Assembly: GCA_950071955.1 (NCBI GenBank)
Contig: CATMOC010000127.1
Location: 1-8,678 of the forward strand
DNA length: 8,678 nucleotides
Direction: 5' to 3'
DNA from: an uncultured Mesorhizobium sp.
GTDB taxonomy: Bacteria > Pseudomonadota > Alphaproteobacteria > Rhizobiales > Rhizobiaceae
Below the pieces are notes generated by a model. It made no database searches, had not been told where the DNA came from, and was given only the letters and a program-made list of their open reading frames with translations. The first letter of the stretch is position 1. Every line of letters starts with the position of its first letter. Made by a program: the position numbers and the translations under genes. Positions 1-5,210 of this stretch are shown piece after piece.

Positions 1-210
1 CCCGGTGGGGATGACGGAGATGTCGGTGCGAACTCCCTGTTCGGCAAACCTTTCCCGGACTTCCTCGCTGGGAGCGATCACACCGTGGCATAGATTGGCC
101 AGTCCTCGGCAAAGGGCGACAGAGGCCGTCGAGCTGACTTTTTTCGGGATCGGAATATATTCGACATACTCTTCCCACAGGGTGTGGTGATGGAAGACCC
201 TGGGAATGCC
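1..210 (-). pseudogene. Glycosyltransferase (GT4-like) interior fragment
   Basis: Translated on the minus strand, this segment reads GIPRVFHHHTLWEEYVEYIP, followed by IPKKVSSTAS, a cysteine-containing stretch, GVIAPSEEVRERF and finally DISVIPTG at the window edge. This is the pattern of family-4 glycosyltransferases (the type that glucosylates diacylglycerol and similar acceptors): a conserved HHT...Y..Y.P segment, then the 'IAPSE..R..L...G' strand, then 'I.VIPTG' just before the second Rossmann domain. Only about 70 residues of the N-terminal domain are present. The true N-terminus is absent and is replaced at about position 210 by acyl-CoA dehydrogenase-like sequence. The C-terminal part may continue to the left of the window. 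The family call rests on motif memory; the precise substrate cannot be told. Confidence 0.65.
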
Positions 211-1128
211 ACGGGTGACGGCGGCGGCCAGCCCGATTGCCGGGGGGACGAGTTGTCGGATGTAGAAGCGCGCAAGCGTCGCCCGGCTCTGCAAGAATTC
301 TGCACTCCACTCACCCGAGGTTTCGCCCTCGGCCGCCAAGGCCAGATCGGCGGCCGCGAAGGCCGCGCGCTTTTCCACGGGATCCTCCAGCACGATCGGC
401 GCCGTGGGCCAGCGCCGTGTCATTTCATGCACCATATCCGCGACGCCCGGCACGGTCGGCAGGACGATGCGGATTTCGGGCAGCCGGTCGCGCAGGCGCA
501 GCAGCGCCTCGTCAAAACGCCGCGCCAGCCGCGACACTTCGGATCGGCGCGACCCCGGCAGGCACAGGACAACGGGCGCCTCGGGCGCGATGGCATGGGT
601 CTCGCGGAACAGCGCCGCCTGGTCCGGACCCGCCACTTCGGCGGTGGCGATGGGGTGGCCGACGAAATCGCAGCGCATTCCGGCAGCCCGCATCAGCGGC
701 GGCTCGAAGGGCAGGATCGCCAGAACATGGTCGATCACCTCGGCCATCTTCAGCGCCCGGCCTGGGCGCCAGGCCCAGACCGAGGGCGCGACATAGTGGA
801 TCGTGCGCAGATCGGGCCGCGCGGCGCGAACCGCACGCGCGACCCGCAGACAGAAATCCGGGCTGTCGATGGTGATCAGCGCCTCGGGGGCCGCCGCGAT
901 CACGGCCTCGGCAGCCTGGGCGATGCGGCGCTTCAGATGACGAAATTTCGGCAGCACCTCCCAGATTCCCATCAATGACAGCTCGTCCATCGGAAACAGG
1001 CTGTCCATGCCTTGCGCCATCATCTGCGGCCCGCCGATGCCGGTAAAGGCCACATCGGGCCGCAACTGGCGCATCCCGGCCATCAGGGCCGCAAGGGCCA
1101 CGCTCTTGAGAAATCCGCGACGGATCAT
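1..1128 (-). CDS. Chimeric open frame: signal-like leader + LpxB middle + acyl-CoA dehydrogenase tail + glycosyltransferase interior (partial)
   Basis: A single uninterrupted minus-strand frame of 376 codons starts at an ATG at 1128 with a good ribosome binding site (GGAGGAG, 5 bases upstream) and runs off the left edge without a stop. Its product is not one known protein. Residues 1 to about 13 (MIRRGFLKSVALA) look like the start of an exported, possibly Tat-dependent protein. Residues about 14-266 are the middle of lipid-A-disaccharide synthase. About 41 residues then match my memory of the C-terminal tail of acyl-CoA dehydrogenases, and the last 70 are glycosyltransferase-like. No stop or frameshift separates the pieces. 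Natural fusions of this kind are unknown to me, and each domain lacks essential parts, so the product is unlikely to work. The pieces are listed separately below. I infer an assembly chimera or scrambled DNA rather than a true gene. Confidence 0.7.
   Translation of the reverse strand, partial: MIRRGFLKSVALAALMAGMRQLRPDVAFTGIGGPQMMAQGMDSLFPMDELSLMGIWEVLPKFRHLKRRIAQAAEAVIAAAPEALITIDSPDFCLRVARAVRAARPDLRTIHYVAPSVWAWRPGRALKMAEVIDHVLAILPFEPPLMRAAGMRCDFVGHPIATAEVAGPDQAALFRETHAIAPEAPVVLCLPGSRRSEVSRLARRFDEALLRLRDRLPEIRIVLPTVPGVADMVHEMTRRWPTAPIVLEDPVEKRAAFAAADLALAAEGETSGEWSAEFLQSRATLARFYIRQLVPPAIGLAAAVTRGIPRVFHHHTLWEEYVEYIPIPKKVSSTASVALCRGLANLCHGVIAPSEEVRERFAEQGVRTDISVIPTG
208..330 (-). pseudogene. Acyl-CoA dehydrogenase C-terminal tail fragment
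   Basis: About 41 residues read GETSGEWSAEFLQSRATLAR, then FYIRQLVPPAIGLAAAVTRG. In acyl-CoA dehydrogenases of the long, fatty-acid or phenylacyl type, the protein ends with a helix of the form 'a...R..ARfy...lLP...gL.aaV.aGa', and this segment fits it well. Nothing of the FAD-binding or catalytic core is present. The frame is shared with the LpxB piece on one side and the glycosyltransferase piece on the other. The identification comes from a short region with no catalytic motif, so it is moderate only; a different alpha-helical C-terminus cannot be excluded. Confidence 0.55.
331..1092 (-). pseudogene. lpxB: Lipid-A-disaccharide synthase LpxB, truncated at both ends
   Basis: LpxB joins UDP-2,3-diacylglucosamine and lipid X to make the lipid A disaccharide at the inner membrane. 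The segment matches the family strongly from ALMAGMRQLRPDVAFTGIGG through FPMDELSLMGIWEVLP, the IDSPDF motif, HYVAPSVWAWRPGRA, LPFEPP, the DFVGHP motif, LCLPGSRRSEV and KRAAFAAADLALAA. About 250 of the usual 380-390 residues are present. The N-terminal strand with the family GEPSGD motif is missing and replaced by a signal-like leader. The C-terminal third, which normally follows AADLALAA with SGT.SLE and continues through the donor-sugar site, is missing and replaced by the acyl-CoA dehydrogenase-like tail. Normal lpxB neighbours (lpxA, lpxI, fabZ) are absent here. The identity is sure; the copy cannot be functional as it stands. Confidence 0.9.
1093..1128 (-). pseudogene. Start of an unidentified exported protein (signal peptide only)
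   Basis: A good Shine-Dalgarno sequence (GGAGGAG) precedes ATG, and the first residues read MIRRGFLKSVALAALMAG. The RRGFLK pattern followed by a hydrophobic run is that of a twin-arginine signal peptide, or of the start of a solute-binding or other exported protein. After about residue 13-18 the sequence becomes LpxB; the join lies within ALMAG, a string that also occurs near the LpxB N-terminus. This piece sits 30 bases downstream of the P450 stop codon, a natural operon spacing, so the P450 tail and this start may be true neighbours from one source. The original protein cannot be identified from so few residues. Confidence 0.5.
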
Positions 1129-1158
1129 GACATCTCCTCCCTTTGTCATTTGTCGGAA

Positions 1159-1413
1159 TCAGTTGAGGGTCATCGGCAGGCTCAGCGGCCCGCGAAAACC
1201 AAAGCCCCGGAACACGACCTTTTCGGGGTCGGGCAGGGACATGTTGGGGAACCGGTCGAACAGCATGGGCAGCAGGATCTGCGCCAGCATCCGGCGGGCG
1301 ATATGCGTGCCCTGGCAGAAATGCGGGCCATTGCCGAAGGCCTGGTGCTGCGCCTTGGGCCGGAAGATGTCGTAATCCTCTGCCTCGCCGTAGACCTCCT
1401 CGTCCCGGCAGGC
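1159..1413 (-). pseudogene. Cytochrome P450, C-terminal fragment with heme-binding loop
   Basis: The minus strand reads ACRDEEVYGEAEDYDIFRPK, then the cysteine heme-ligand loop FGNGPHFCQGTHIARRMLAQ, and then LLPMLFDRFPN...GFGFRGPLSLPMTLN before a TGA stop at 1159. The F-G-x-G-x-H-x-C-x-G signature (cysteine codon at 1315-1317) and the 'A.RDE.VY..A..YDIFRP' segment before it are diagnostic for bacterial class I P450 monooxygenases. About 84 of the usual 400 residues are present; the oxygen-binding I helix and the ExxR motif are missing. There is no start codon upstream: its frame meets a TGA at 1426-1428, inside the soxA start. The frame differs from that of the soxA leader, so this is not a fusion protein. 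The substrate is unknown. Confidence 0.88.
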
Positions 1414-1468
1414 CGAGGCCTGCGATCACCAGCGCCGAAAGCCCGATGGCGGTCATTTTTCTTTTCAC
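1409..1468 (-). pseudogene. soxA: SoxA, first ~20 codons only (truncated in the signal peptide)
   Basis: Fifty-eight bases after the soxZ stop there is a strong ribosome binding site (GGGAGGGG, 5 bases) followed by GTG and the residues VKRKMTAIGLSALVIAGLGL, a classic Sec signal peptide. In the sox clusters I know, soxA follows soxZ, so this is almost certainly the start of soxA, the diheme or triheme c-type cytochrome that joins with SoxX to couple thiosulfate to SoxY. After about position 1410 the frame continues into nonsense, while the adjacent frame becomes cytochrome P450. All heme-binding and catalytic parts are lost in this window. The identity rests on gene order and the signal peptide, not on SoxA core sequence. 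Confidence 0.6.
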
Positions 1469-1526
1469 GTTGTCCCCTCCCATTCCCGGTACCTGGCCGC
1501 CGGCGCATCGCCGCCGTTGCGCCGCC

Positions 1527-1853
1527 CTACTTGATCTCGATGGCCTGTTCGTCAGTGTAGACCGACCCGTCATCGTCCACCCAGGTGAACTTGAACGTAC
1601 CGCTCTCGGGCACCTTGGCCGTGAATTCGAAATAGGGATTGGCCGAGATCGCGGGGTCGATGTCACAGGTGAACACCGTCTGTCCGTTGAACTCGCAGGT
1701 GAACTTGTTGATGATCTGGCGCGGGATGACGTTGCCATCCTTGTCTTTGCGCTGACCGGATTCCATCGTGTGGCTGATCAGCGTCTTGATGGTGATGACC
1801 TCGCCCGCGCTGGCGGACTTCGGAAGCTTCACGCGTGGTTTTGCAGTAGCCAT
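1527..1853 (-). CDS. soxZ: Thiosulfate oxidation carrier subunit SoxZ
   Basis: A 108-residue protein of normal SoxZ length. SoxZ is the partner of SoxY; the SoxYZ heterodimer carries sulfur intermediates through the periplasmic Sox cycle. Family features visible are the start MATAKPRVKLPKSASAGEVI, the I-x-T-L-I-S-H-x-M-E-S-G segment at about residues 22-33, PRQIINKF at 44-51, and the C-terminal immunoglobulin-like strand ending in GSVYTDEQAIEIK. There is no signal peptide, as expected, because SoxZ is co-exported with SoxY by the Tat system. Cysteines lie at 53 and 63. The start follows AGGGAAA 9 bases upstream and lies 21 bases after the soxY stop, so the genes are co-transcribed. Confidence 0.97.
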   Translation of the reverse strand: MATAKPRVKLPKSASAGEVITIKTLISHTMESGQRKDKDGNVIPRQIINKFTCEFNGQTVFTCDIDPAISANPYFEFTAKVPESGTFKFTWVDDDGSVYTDEQAIEIK

Positions 1854-1874
1854 GTTCGTCGTTTCCCTGTCCGG

Positions 1875-2330
1875 TCAGCCGCCGCAGCCGCCGATGGTCA
1901 CCTTGACCAGCTTCTTGTCCATGAACACCGAGCCGTCCTTCATCCGGGCCACGGCGATGACGTTCTGGGTCTGCGCCAGCCGCATGCGCGAGGTTGCGGC
2001 CGCCTCCCCGCTCATCGGCGTGAAGTGGAAGGTCGCGACCGCCGGGTTCGGATTGCCATCGGCCACGATCATGACGGATTCGACCAGATCGTCGCCTTCC
2101 ATCGCGCTCTCGACCGAAACGGACACCGGAACGGTGTTGCCGTTTTCGGCAATTTCGGGCGCGGTCAGCGTGATCTTGCCCGTTTCCGGCGTCTTTCCGC
2201 CGGTAAATTCCATGATGCGCTGCTCTGCTTCGGCGGCGGCGGCAAACGCCGGCTGCGCGCCCAGGCCTATGAAGGGGATGGCGGCCGCGCCCGCCGCAAG
2301 CCCTAGCGCCTGGCGTCTGTTGATGTTCAT
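1875..2330 (-). CDS. soxY: Thiosulfate oxidation carrier protein SoxY
   Basis: A 151-residue precursor of the sulfur-carrying Sox subunit. Residues 1-30 are a twin-arginine signal peptide (MNINRRQALGLAAG...QPAFA). The mature domain has the SoxY core (GKITLTAPEIAENGNTVPVS, VESVMIVADGNPNPAVATF, the F.P.SG segment). It ends in the swinging arm VTIGGCGG, where Cys149 binds thiosulfate and later sulfane intermediates as a thioconjugate. A longer upstream frame exists but is rejected: this ATG has GGGAGAA 7 bases upstream and begins exactly at the Tat signal. The gene starts 23 bases after the soxX stop. The complete arm argues that the carrier itself is functional even though soxA is broken. Confidence 0.97.
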   Translation of the reverse strand: MNINRRQALGLAAGAAAIPFIGLGAQPAFAAAAEAEQRIMEFTGGKTPETGKITLTAPEIAENGNTVPVSVSVESAMEGDDLVESVMIVADGNPNPAVATFHFTPMSGEAAATSRMRLAQTQNVIAVARMKDGSVFMDKKLVKVTIGGCGG

Positions 2331-2353
2331 GCGGGTTCTCCCTGCGTTTCCAA

Positions 2354-2815
2354 CTATTCCTTGAGGGTACCGAGATAGGCCACGACGTCCTCGACCTGCT
2401 GTGCCGTCAGGATGGTCTTGCCGACCAGATCCTTTCGCACGTTCACGCCGACGTCGAGAGAATAGAATCCCGGCATGACGGTCTGTTCGCCAAAGACCTT
2501 CTTGGAATCGACGATGATGGCGCGCAATTCTTCCGGCGACCAGCGGCCGGCCACGCCGTTCATCTCCGGCCCGACATTGCCCTGGAACAGGTCGTTGGGC
2601 ATGTCCGCGTTTACGTGGCAAGCTAGACAGTTGCCGAGCGAGCGATTCTTGAAGACCTTGGCGCCTTCCTCCGGATTGCCCGGCGCGCCGGTCAGCGAGG
2701 CAGTCACCGAAAGATCGTCGAACGCGACGTCGGCAGGCGCGGTCTCGGCCGCCAGAACCGGTAGCGTGACGGCGACCGCGATCGACGCGGCCAGCAGCTT
2801 TCTTCCCCCAAACAT
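2354..2815 (-). CDS. soxX: Sulfur oxidation c-type cytochrome SoxX
   Basis: A 153-residue periplasmic monoheme cytochrome c that pairs with SoxA to oxidatively attach thiosulfate to SoxY. Residues 1-23 are a Sec signal peptide (MFGGRKLLAASIAVAVTLPV, LAA). The covalent heme site CLACH is at 63-67, inside the SoxX-type context 'NCLACH'. The probable axial methionine is Met114 in TVMPGFYS, followed by a helix ending VEDVVAYLGTLKE. The frame is open to an ATG at 2881, but that would place 22 extra residues before the signal peptide. The start at 2815 has GGAGGAAG about 7 bases upstream and is preferred. It is the first gene of soxXYZA; the region upstream holds a promoter and a possible operator. 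Confidence 0.96.
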   Translation of the reverse strand: MFGGRKLLAASIAVAVTLPVLAAETAPADVAFDDLSVTASLTGAPGNPEEGAKVFKNRSLGNCLACHVNADMPNDLFQGNVGPEMNGVAGRWSPEELRAIIVDSKKVFGEQTVMPGFYSLDVGVNVRKDLVGKTILTAQQVEDVVAYLGTLKE

Positions 2816-2840
2816 AGGCGCCTCTTCCTCCACTTCACCG

Positions 2841-2862
2841 GGAGCGGGTTCGATCCCGCTCC
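2841..2862. other. Perfect 8-bp GC-rich hairpin in the soxX leader
   Basis: GGAGCGGG, a six-base loop and CCCGCTCC form a perfect 8-bp inverted repeat between the predicted soxX transcription start and its ribosome binding site. No run of T follows on either strand, so it is not a normal intrinsic terminator. It may stabilise the mRNA or separate processing products. The plus-strand reading GGGTTCGATCCC resembles a tRNA T-arm, but no other tRNA part is present. Confidence 0.55.
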
Positions 2863-2877
2863 ACTCTCCCTTGAACC

Positions 2878-2906
2878 ACATTAGACGTTCGGCTCGTCCC
2901 GATCAA
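2878..2906 (-). promoter_or_regulatory. Predicted sigma-70-type promoter of soxXYZA
   Basis: On the minus strand TTGATC (2901-2906) is followed after exactly 17 bases by TAATGT (2878-2883). These match the -35 and -10 boxes well for a high-GC alphaproteobacterium. Transcription would start about 7 bases further on, some 55 bases upstream of the soxX start. This supports soxX beginning its own unit, separate from soxVW. It is a sequence prediction only. Confidence 0.5.
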
Positions 2907-2929
2907 TTCATAAATAGGTTTTTTTGAAT
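2906..2929. promoter_or_regulatory. Possible SoxR operator upstream of soxX
   Basis: ATTCA (2906-2910) and TGAAT (2925-2929) form an inverted repeat with 14 bases between, in an AT-rich island touching the -35 box of the soxX promoter. As I recall, SoxR of Paracoccus was reported to act in both the soxS-soxV and soxW-soxX intergenic regions, and ArsR-type sulfur sensors favour ATTC/GAAT half-sites. Here ATTCATA resembles ATTCGTA in the soxS-soxV gap. The exact operator is inferred. Confidence 0.4.
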
Positions 2930-2968
2930 GTGTCGAGCACAAATCGTTCAAGCCTCGTCCGTTCTTTC

Positions 2969-3553
2969 TCATTCCGCGTCAAGGCGGCCCTGCGCACGCA
3001 GGTCCTGAATGATCCGCGCATGGTACTTCTGGAAATGCTCCTCGCCCTCGTAGCCCTTCTCCGACACCCAGCGGAACATGTTGAGGAAGGTCCATTTCCC
3101 GAAGGCGCCGGGCATCACTGCCACGGCCGCTTCGGACACGGTCTTGCCCTCCGGCGCCGCCTCGGGAAGGAACGCGATCGTCGGGGTGAACACGAAGCCC
3201 CATTTGCGCGCCGCGGTCTTCTCGGTCAGTACCTCCCCATCGAGATCGGTAACCTCCTCGTCGCCGAACATGTTGTATTGCACGACCATGAAATGCACCT
3301 TGATGAAGTCGCGCACCTCCGGGTCCGAGAGCAGTTCCTCATGCATCTTGGCGCAGTAGATGCAGCCGCGCTGCTCGAACACGATGGCCAGCCGTTTGCC
3401 CTGCTCCGCGGCGGCGGCGATATCCTCGCCCACATCACGGAAGGTCAGTGCGAACCAGTCCTCCTTGTGGAGCCCGTCCTCGCCAATCTCCGCCTGTGCG
3501 GGCAGCAACAACAAGACCACGAAGGCGAAGGCGGGGAGCAGTTTCTTCAGCAT
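2969..3553 (-). CDS. soxW: Periplasmic thioredoxin SoxW
   Basis: A 194-residue thioredoxin-fold protein, normal for SoxW. Residues 1-21 are a Sec signal peptide (MLKKLLPAFAFVVLLLLPAQ, A). The redox pair is C64-I-Y-C67 in FEQRGCIYCAKMH, and the cis-proline is Pro124 in FTPTIAF. The C-terminal helical part has KWTFLNMFRWVSEKGYEG. In the Sox pathway SoxW is reduced by the membrane protein SoxV and passes electrons to periplasmic thiols; it is usually dispensable for thiosulfate oxidation. The start at 3553 follows AGAGGA and lies 14 bases after the soxV stop, so the two form a transcription unit. A longer overlapping frame upstream is the shadow of soxV and is ignored. Confidence 0.93.
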   Translation of the reverse strand: MLKKLLPAFAFVVLLLLPAQAEIGEDGLHKEDWFALTFRDVGEDIAAAAEQGKRLAIVFEQRGCIYCAKMHEELLSDPEVRDFIKVHFMVVQYNMFGDEEVTDLDGEVLTEKTAARKWGFVFTPTIAFLPEAAPEGKTVSEAAVAVMPGAFGKWTFLNMFRWVSEKGYEGEEHFQKYHARIIQDLRAQGRLDAE

Positions 3554-3567
3554 GACGGGAATTCCTC

Positions 3568-4302
3568 TCATCCGATCGACTGGAAGACGGGAAAAGTCTC
3601 CAGCAGCCAGTAGGACAGCGTCGCCATCTGTCCGGTGATGAACAGCACGCCGGTTATGACCAGAAGAGCGCCCATGGCCATCTCCACCTTGTGCATATGG
3701 CGCCGGAACCTTGCCGCCCAGGCGAGGAAGCGGCTTGCGAAGAGCGCGGCAATAATGAACGGGATGCCGATGCCGAGCGAATAGGTGGCAAGCAGCATCG
3801 CCCCGCGGGCGGCGGTGCCCTCCGATCCGGCGACGAACAGGATCGCGGCCAGAACCGGGCCGACGCAAGGTGTCCATCCAAAGGCGAAGGCGAGACCGAT
3901 CACGTAGGCGCCGAGCAGGCCCACCGGCTTCCGGTTCACCTGCACGCGCGCCTCGCGATAGAGCAGCCCGATGCGGAAGACCCCGAGGAAATGCAGGCCC
4001 ATGATTATAATGATGATGCCGGCGATGATCGACAGCGTGTCGAAATACTGCGCAATGGTCTTGCCGACGACGCTCGCAGTGGCGCCGAGCCCGACGAAGA
4101 CAGTGGTGAAGCCGAGCACGAAGGCGACCGCCGCAAGGACGATCCTGCGTTTCTGCGCCCCCCCGGCGCTGTCGTCCTTCAATTCCTCGAAACTGACGCC
4201 CGCCAACCAGGCAAGATAGGGGGGAACCAGCGGGAGCACGCAGGGCGACACGAACGACAGCAGTCCGGCAAGAAATGCGCCCCAGACGCTGACATCCAGC
4301 AT
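3568..4302 (-). CDS. soxV: CcdA/DsbD-family membrane thiol transporter SoxV
   Basis: A 244-residue protein with about six membrane segments. It belongs to the CcdA branch of DsbD-like proteins, which move electrons from cytoplasmic thioredoxin across the inner membrane. The two redox cysteines are in the expected family motifs: LSFVSPCVLPLVPPYLAWL (Cys21) and FGWTPCVGPVLAA (Cys146). The intervening helices include SIIAGIIIIIMGLHFLG. Beside soxW the role is to reduce SoxW and, in Paracoccus, SoxYZ; SoxV there is needed to keep SoxYZ active. The start follows GGGAGGAG. It is the first gene of the soxVW unit, divergent from soxS. Confidence 0.94.
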   Translation of the reverse strand: MLDVSVWGAFLAGLLSFVSPCVLPLVPPYLAWLAGVSFEELKDDSAGGAQKRRIVLAAVAFVLGFTTVFVGLGATASVVGKTIAQYFDTLSIIAGIIIIIMGLHFLGVFRIGLLYREARVQVNRKPVGLLGAYVIGLAFAFGWTPCVGPVLAAILFVAGSEGTAARGAMLLATYSLGIGIPFIIAALFASRFLAWAARFRRHMHKVEMAMGALLVITGVLFITGQMATLSYWLLETFPVFQSIG

Positions 4303-4359
4303 TGTGTCTCCTCCCTGCGCAGATTCCCGCCAACGGGATTCCCGCGCGATTTCGCTGGC

Positions 4360-4389
4360 AATATATTCGTATTATTCTATATGTTGCAA
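4360..4389. promoter_or_regulatory. Divergent soxV/soxS promoter-operator region
   Basis: The 105-base gap between the soxV and soxS starts contains an AT-rich island, unusual for this GC level. ATATA (4361-4365) and TATAT (4378-4382) form an imperfect dyad, and two ATTC boxes occur (4365-4368, 4374-4377). On the minus strand TTGCAA (4384-4389), an 18-base spacer and TATATT (4360-4365) could be the soxV promoter. A clear plus-strand promoter for soxS was not seen, but TATTAT/TATTCT could serve as its -10. SoxR binding here is inferred from the Paracoccus arrangement. Confidence 0.45.
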
Positions 4390-4407
4390 AGGGAATAGAG
4401 CGGCTGG

Positions 4408-4779
4408 ATGAGCTTTCTTCGCGCCGTGGCGCAAATCGCCTTGATCGTCTTGCCGTGCGGCGTCACGCCGCTCGGCGCGGCAGAACTGTTGATGCTGGAG
4501 CAACCCGGCTGCCCCTGGTGCGCGCGCTTCAATGCTGAAATCGCGCCAGGCTATCCGAATACTGACGAAGGTCGGCGAGCACCGTTGCGGCGCGTCGACA
4601 TCACGCAGGAATGGCCGAGCGATCTCGATTTCGTCGCGAAGGAGCGCTTCACGCCCACTTTCGTCCTGATCGAGGACGGCCGCGAGATCGACCGGCTGCG
4701 CGGCTATCCGGGCGACGAGTTTTTCTGGTACCTTCTCGACCAGATGATCGCGAAGCTTCCGCAAGAGACATCGAATTGA
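4408..4779 (+). CDS. soxS: Periplasmic thioredoxin-like SoxS
   Basis: A 123-residue thioredoxin-fold protein with an N-terminal signal peptide (about residues 1-25, ending GAAE), the redox pair C35-P-W-C38 in EQPGCPWCARF, and cis-Pro83 in RFTPTFVL. It closes with GYPGDEFFWYLLDQMIAKLP, typical of SoxS. In Paracoccus, SoxS is a periplasmic thiol-disulfide protein needed for full Sox activity; it reactivates SoxYZ by reducing wrong disulfides. It is encoded with soxR, which begins 19 bases after its stop. The start is less sure than others: the best Shine-Dalgarno (AAGGGA) lies about 18 bases upstream, so expression of this start may be weak. Confidence 0.9.
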   Translation: MSFLRAVAQIALIVLPCGVTPLGAAELLMLEQPGCPWCARFNAEIAPGYPNTDEGRRAPLRRVDITQEWPSDLDFVAKERFTPTFVLIEDGREIDRLRGYPGDEFFWYLLDQMIAKLPQETSN

Positions 4780-4798
4780 AACGACCCGGAGACGCGGC

Positions 4799-5146
4799 AT
4801 GAGCCTGCCGAACCTTGAGCCTGGACCGCATCCGGCCGGTCTCAACGAACTGCTGGAGCAGGCCCGCAAGGCCAGCGACCTCCTGAAAGCGTTGTCGCAC
4901 GAGAGCCGACTCCTGATCCTGTGCCTGCTGGCCGAGGGCGAAAAGTCCGTTTCCGAACTCGAACAGATCATGGACATGCCCCAGGCCGCGGTTTCCCAGC
5001 AGCTTGCCCGGCTGCGCTTCGACAGACTCGTGAACACCCGCCGCGAAGGGCGGGTCGTCTACTATTCCATCGCCAGCGCGGAGGTCTCGTCGATCATCGA
5101 GACGCTCTACACGCTCTTCTGCGCGCCCGTGCGCAAGAAGGAGTGA
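4799..5146 (+). CDS. soxR: ArsR-family sulfane-sulfur-sensing repressor SoxR
   Basis: A 115-residue ArsR/SmtB-type winged helix regulator. The helix-turn-helix lies at about residues 51-75 (VSELEQIMDMPQAAVSQQLA), with the wing VNTRREGRVVYYSIAS. Cys42 (LLILCLLAEG) and Cys108 (TLFCAP) are 66 residues apart, as in SqrR of Rhodobacter capsulatus, where the pair forms a polysulfide bridge on exposure to sulfane sulfur and the protein leaves DNA. The metal ligands of metal-sensing ArsR proteins are not evident. SoxR is therefore expected to repress sox transcription until reduced sulfur appears, probably acting at the sites upstream of soxV/soxS and soxX. The name follows the sox context; the gene is unrelated to the iron-sulfur SoxR of enterobacteria. 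Confidence 0.93.
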   Translation: MSLPNLEPGPHPAGLNELLEQARKASDLLKALSHESRLLILCLLAEGEKSVSELEQIMDMPQAAVSQQLARLRFDRLVNTRREGRVVYYSIASAEVSSIIETLYTLFCAPVRKKE

Positions 5147-5210
5147 CCGCGCCCGCGCGGCGGCGGAACGGGAGGAAGCGGGACGCCTCTGGAGCCCGCG
5201 GGAGGAGAGG

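Noticed and set aside
184..978. Long plus-strand open frame of 264 codons across the mosaic
   Set aside because: It is the complement of the LpxB and neighbouring frames; its product is low-complexity and rich in Arg, Gly and His, with no recognisable domain, as expected in high-GC DNA.
512..1738. 408-codon minus-strand frame covering the soxZ, soxA, P450 and LpxB region
   Set aside because: Only the roughly 20 residues after the GTG at 1468 make sense (soxA signal peptide). The rest is out-of-frame translation of soxZ, P450 and LpxB.
2841..2862. tRNA gene or tRNA fragment
   Set aside because: Only the T-arm-like stem is present; no anticodon arm, D-arm or CCA-side partner lies on either side, and the upstream side is soxX coding sequence.
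2911..2925. T-run on the plus strand between soxX and soxW as an intrinsic terminator
   Set aside because: No stable stem precedes it on the plus strand and no plus-strand gene ends there; it lies within the probable operator of soxX.
5147..5160. Hairpin right after the soxR stop (CCGCG/CGCGG) as a terminator
   Set aside because: The stem is only 5 bp with no T-run, and such stems are frequent by chance in sequence this rich in G and C; soxT is probably co-transcribed.
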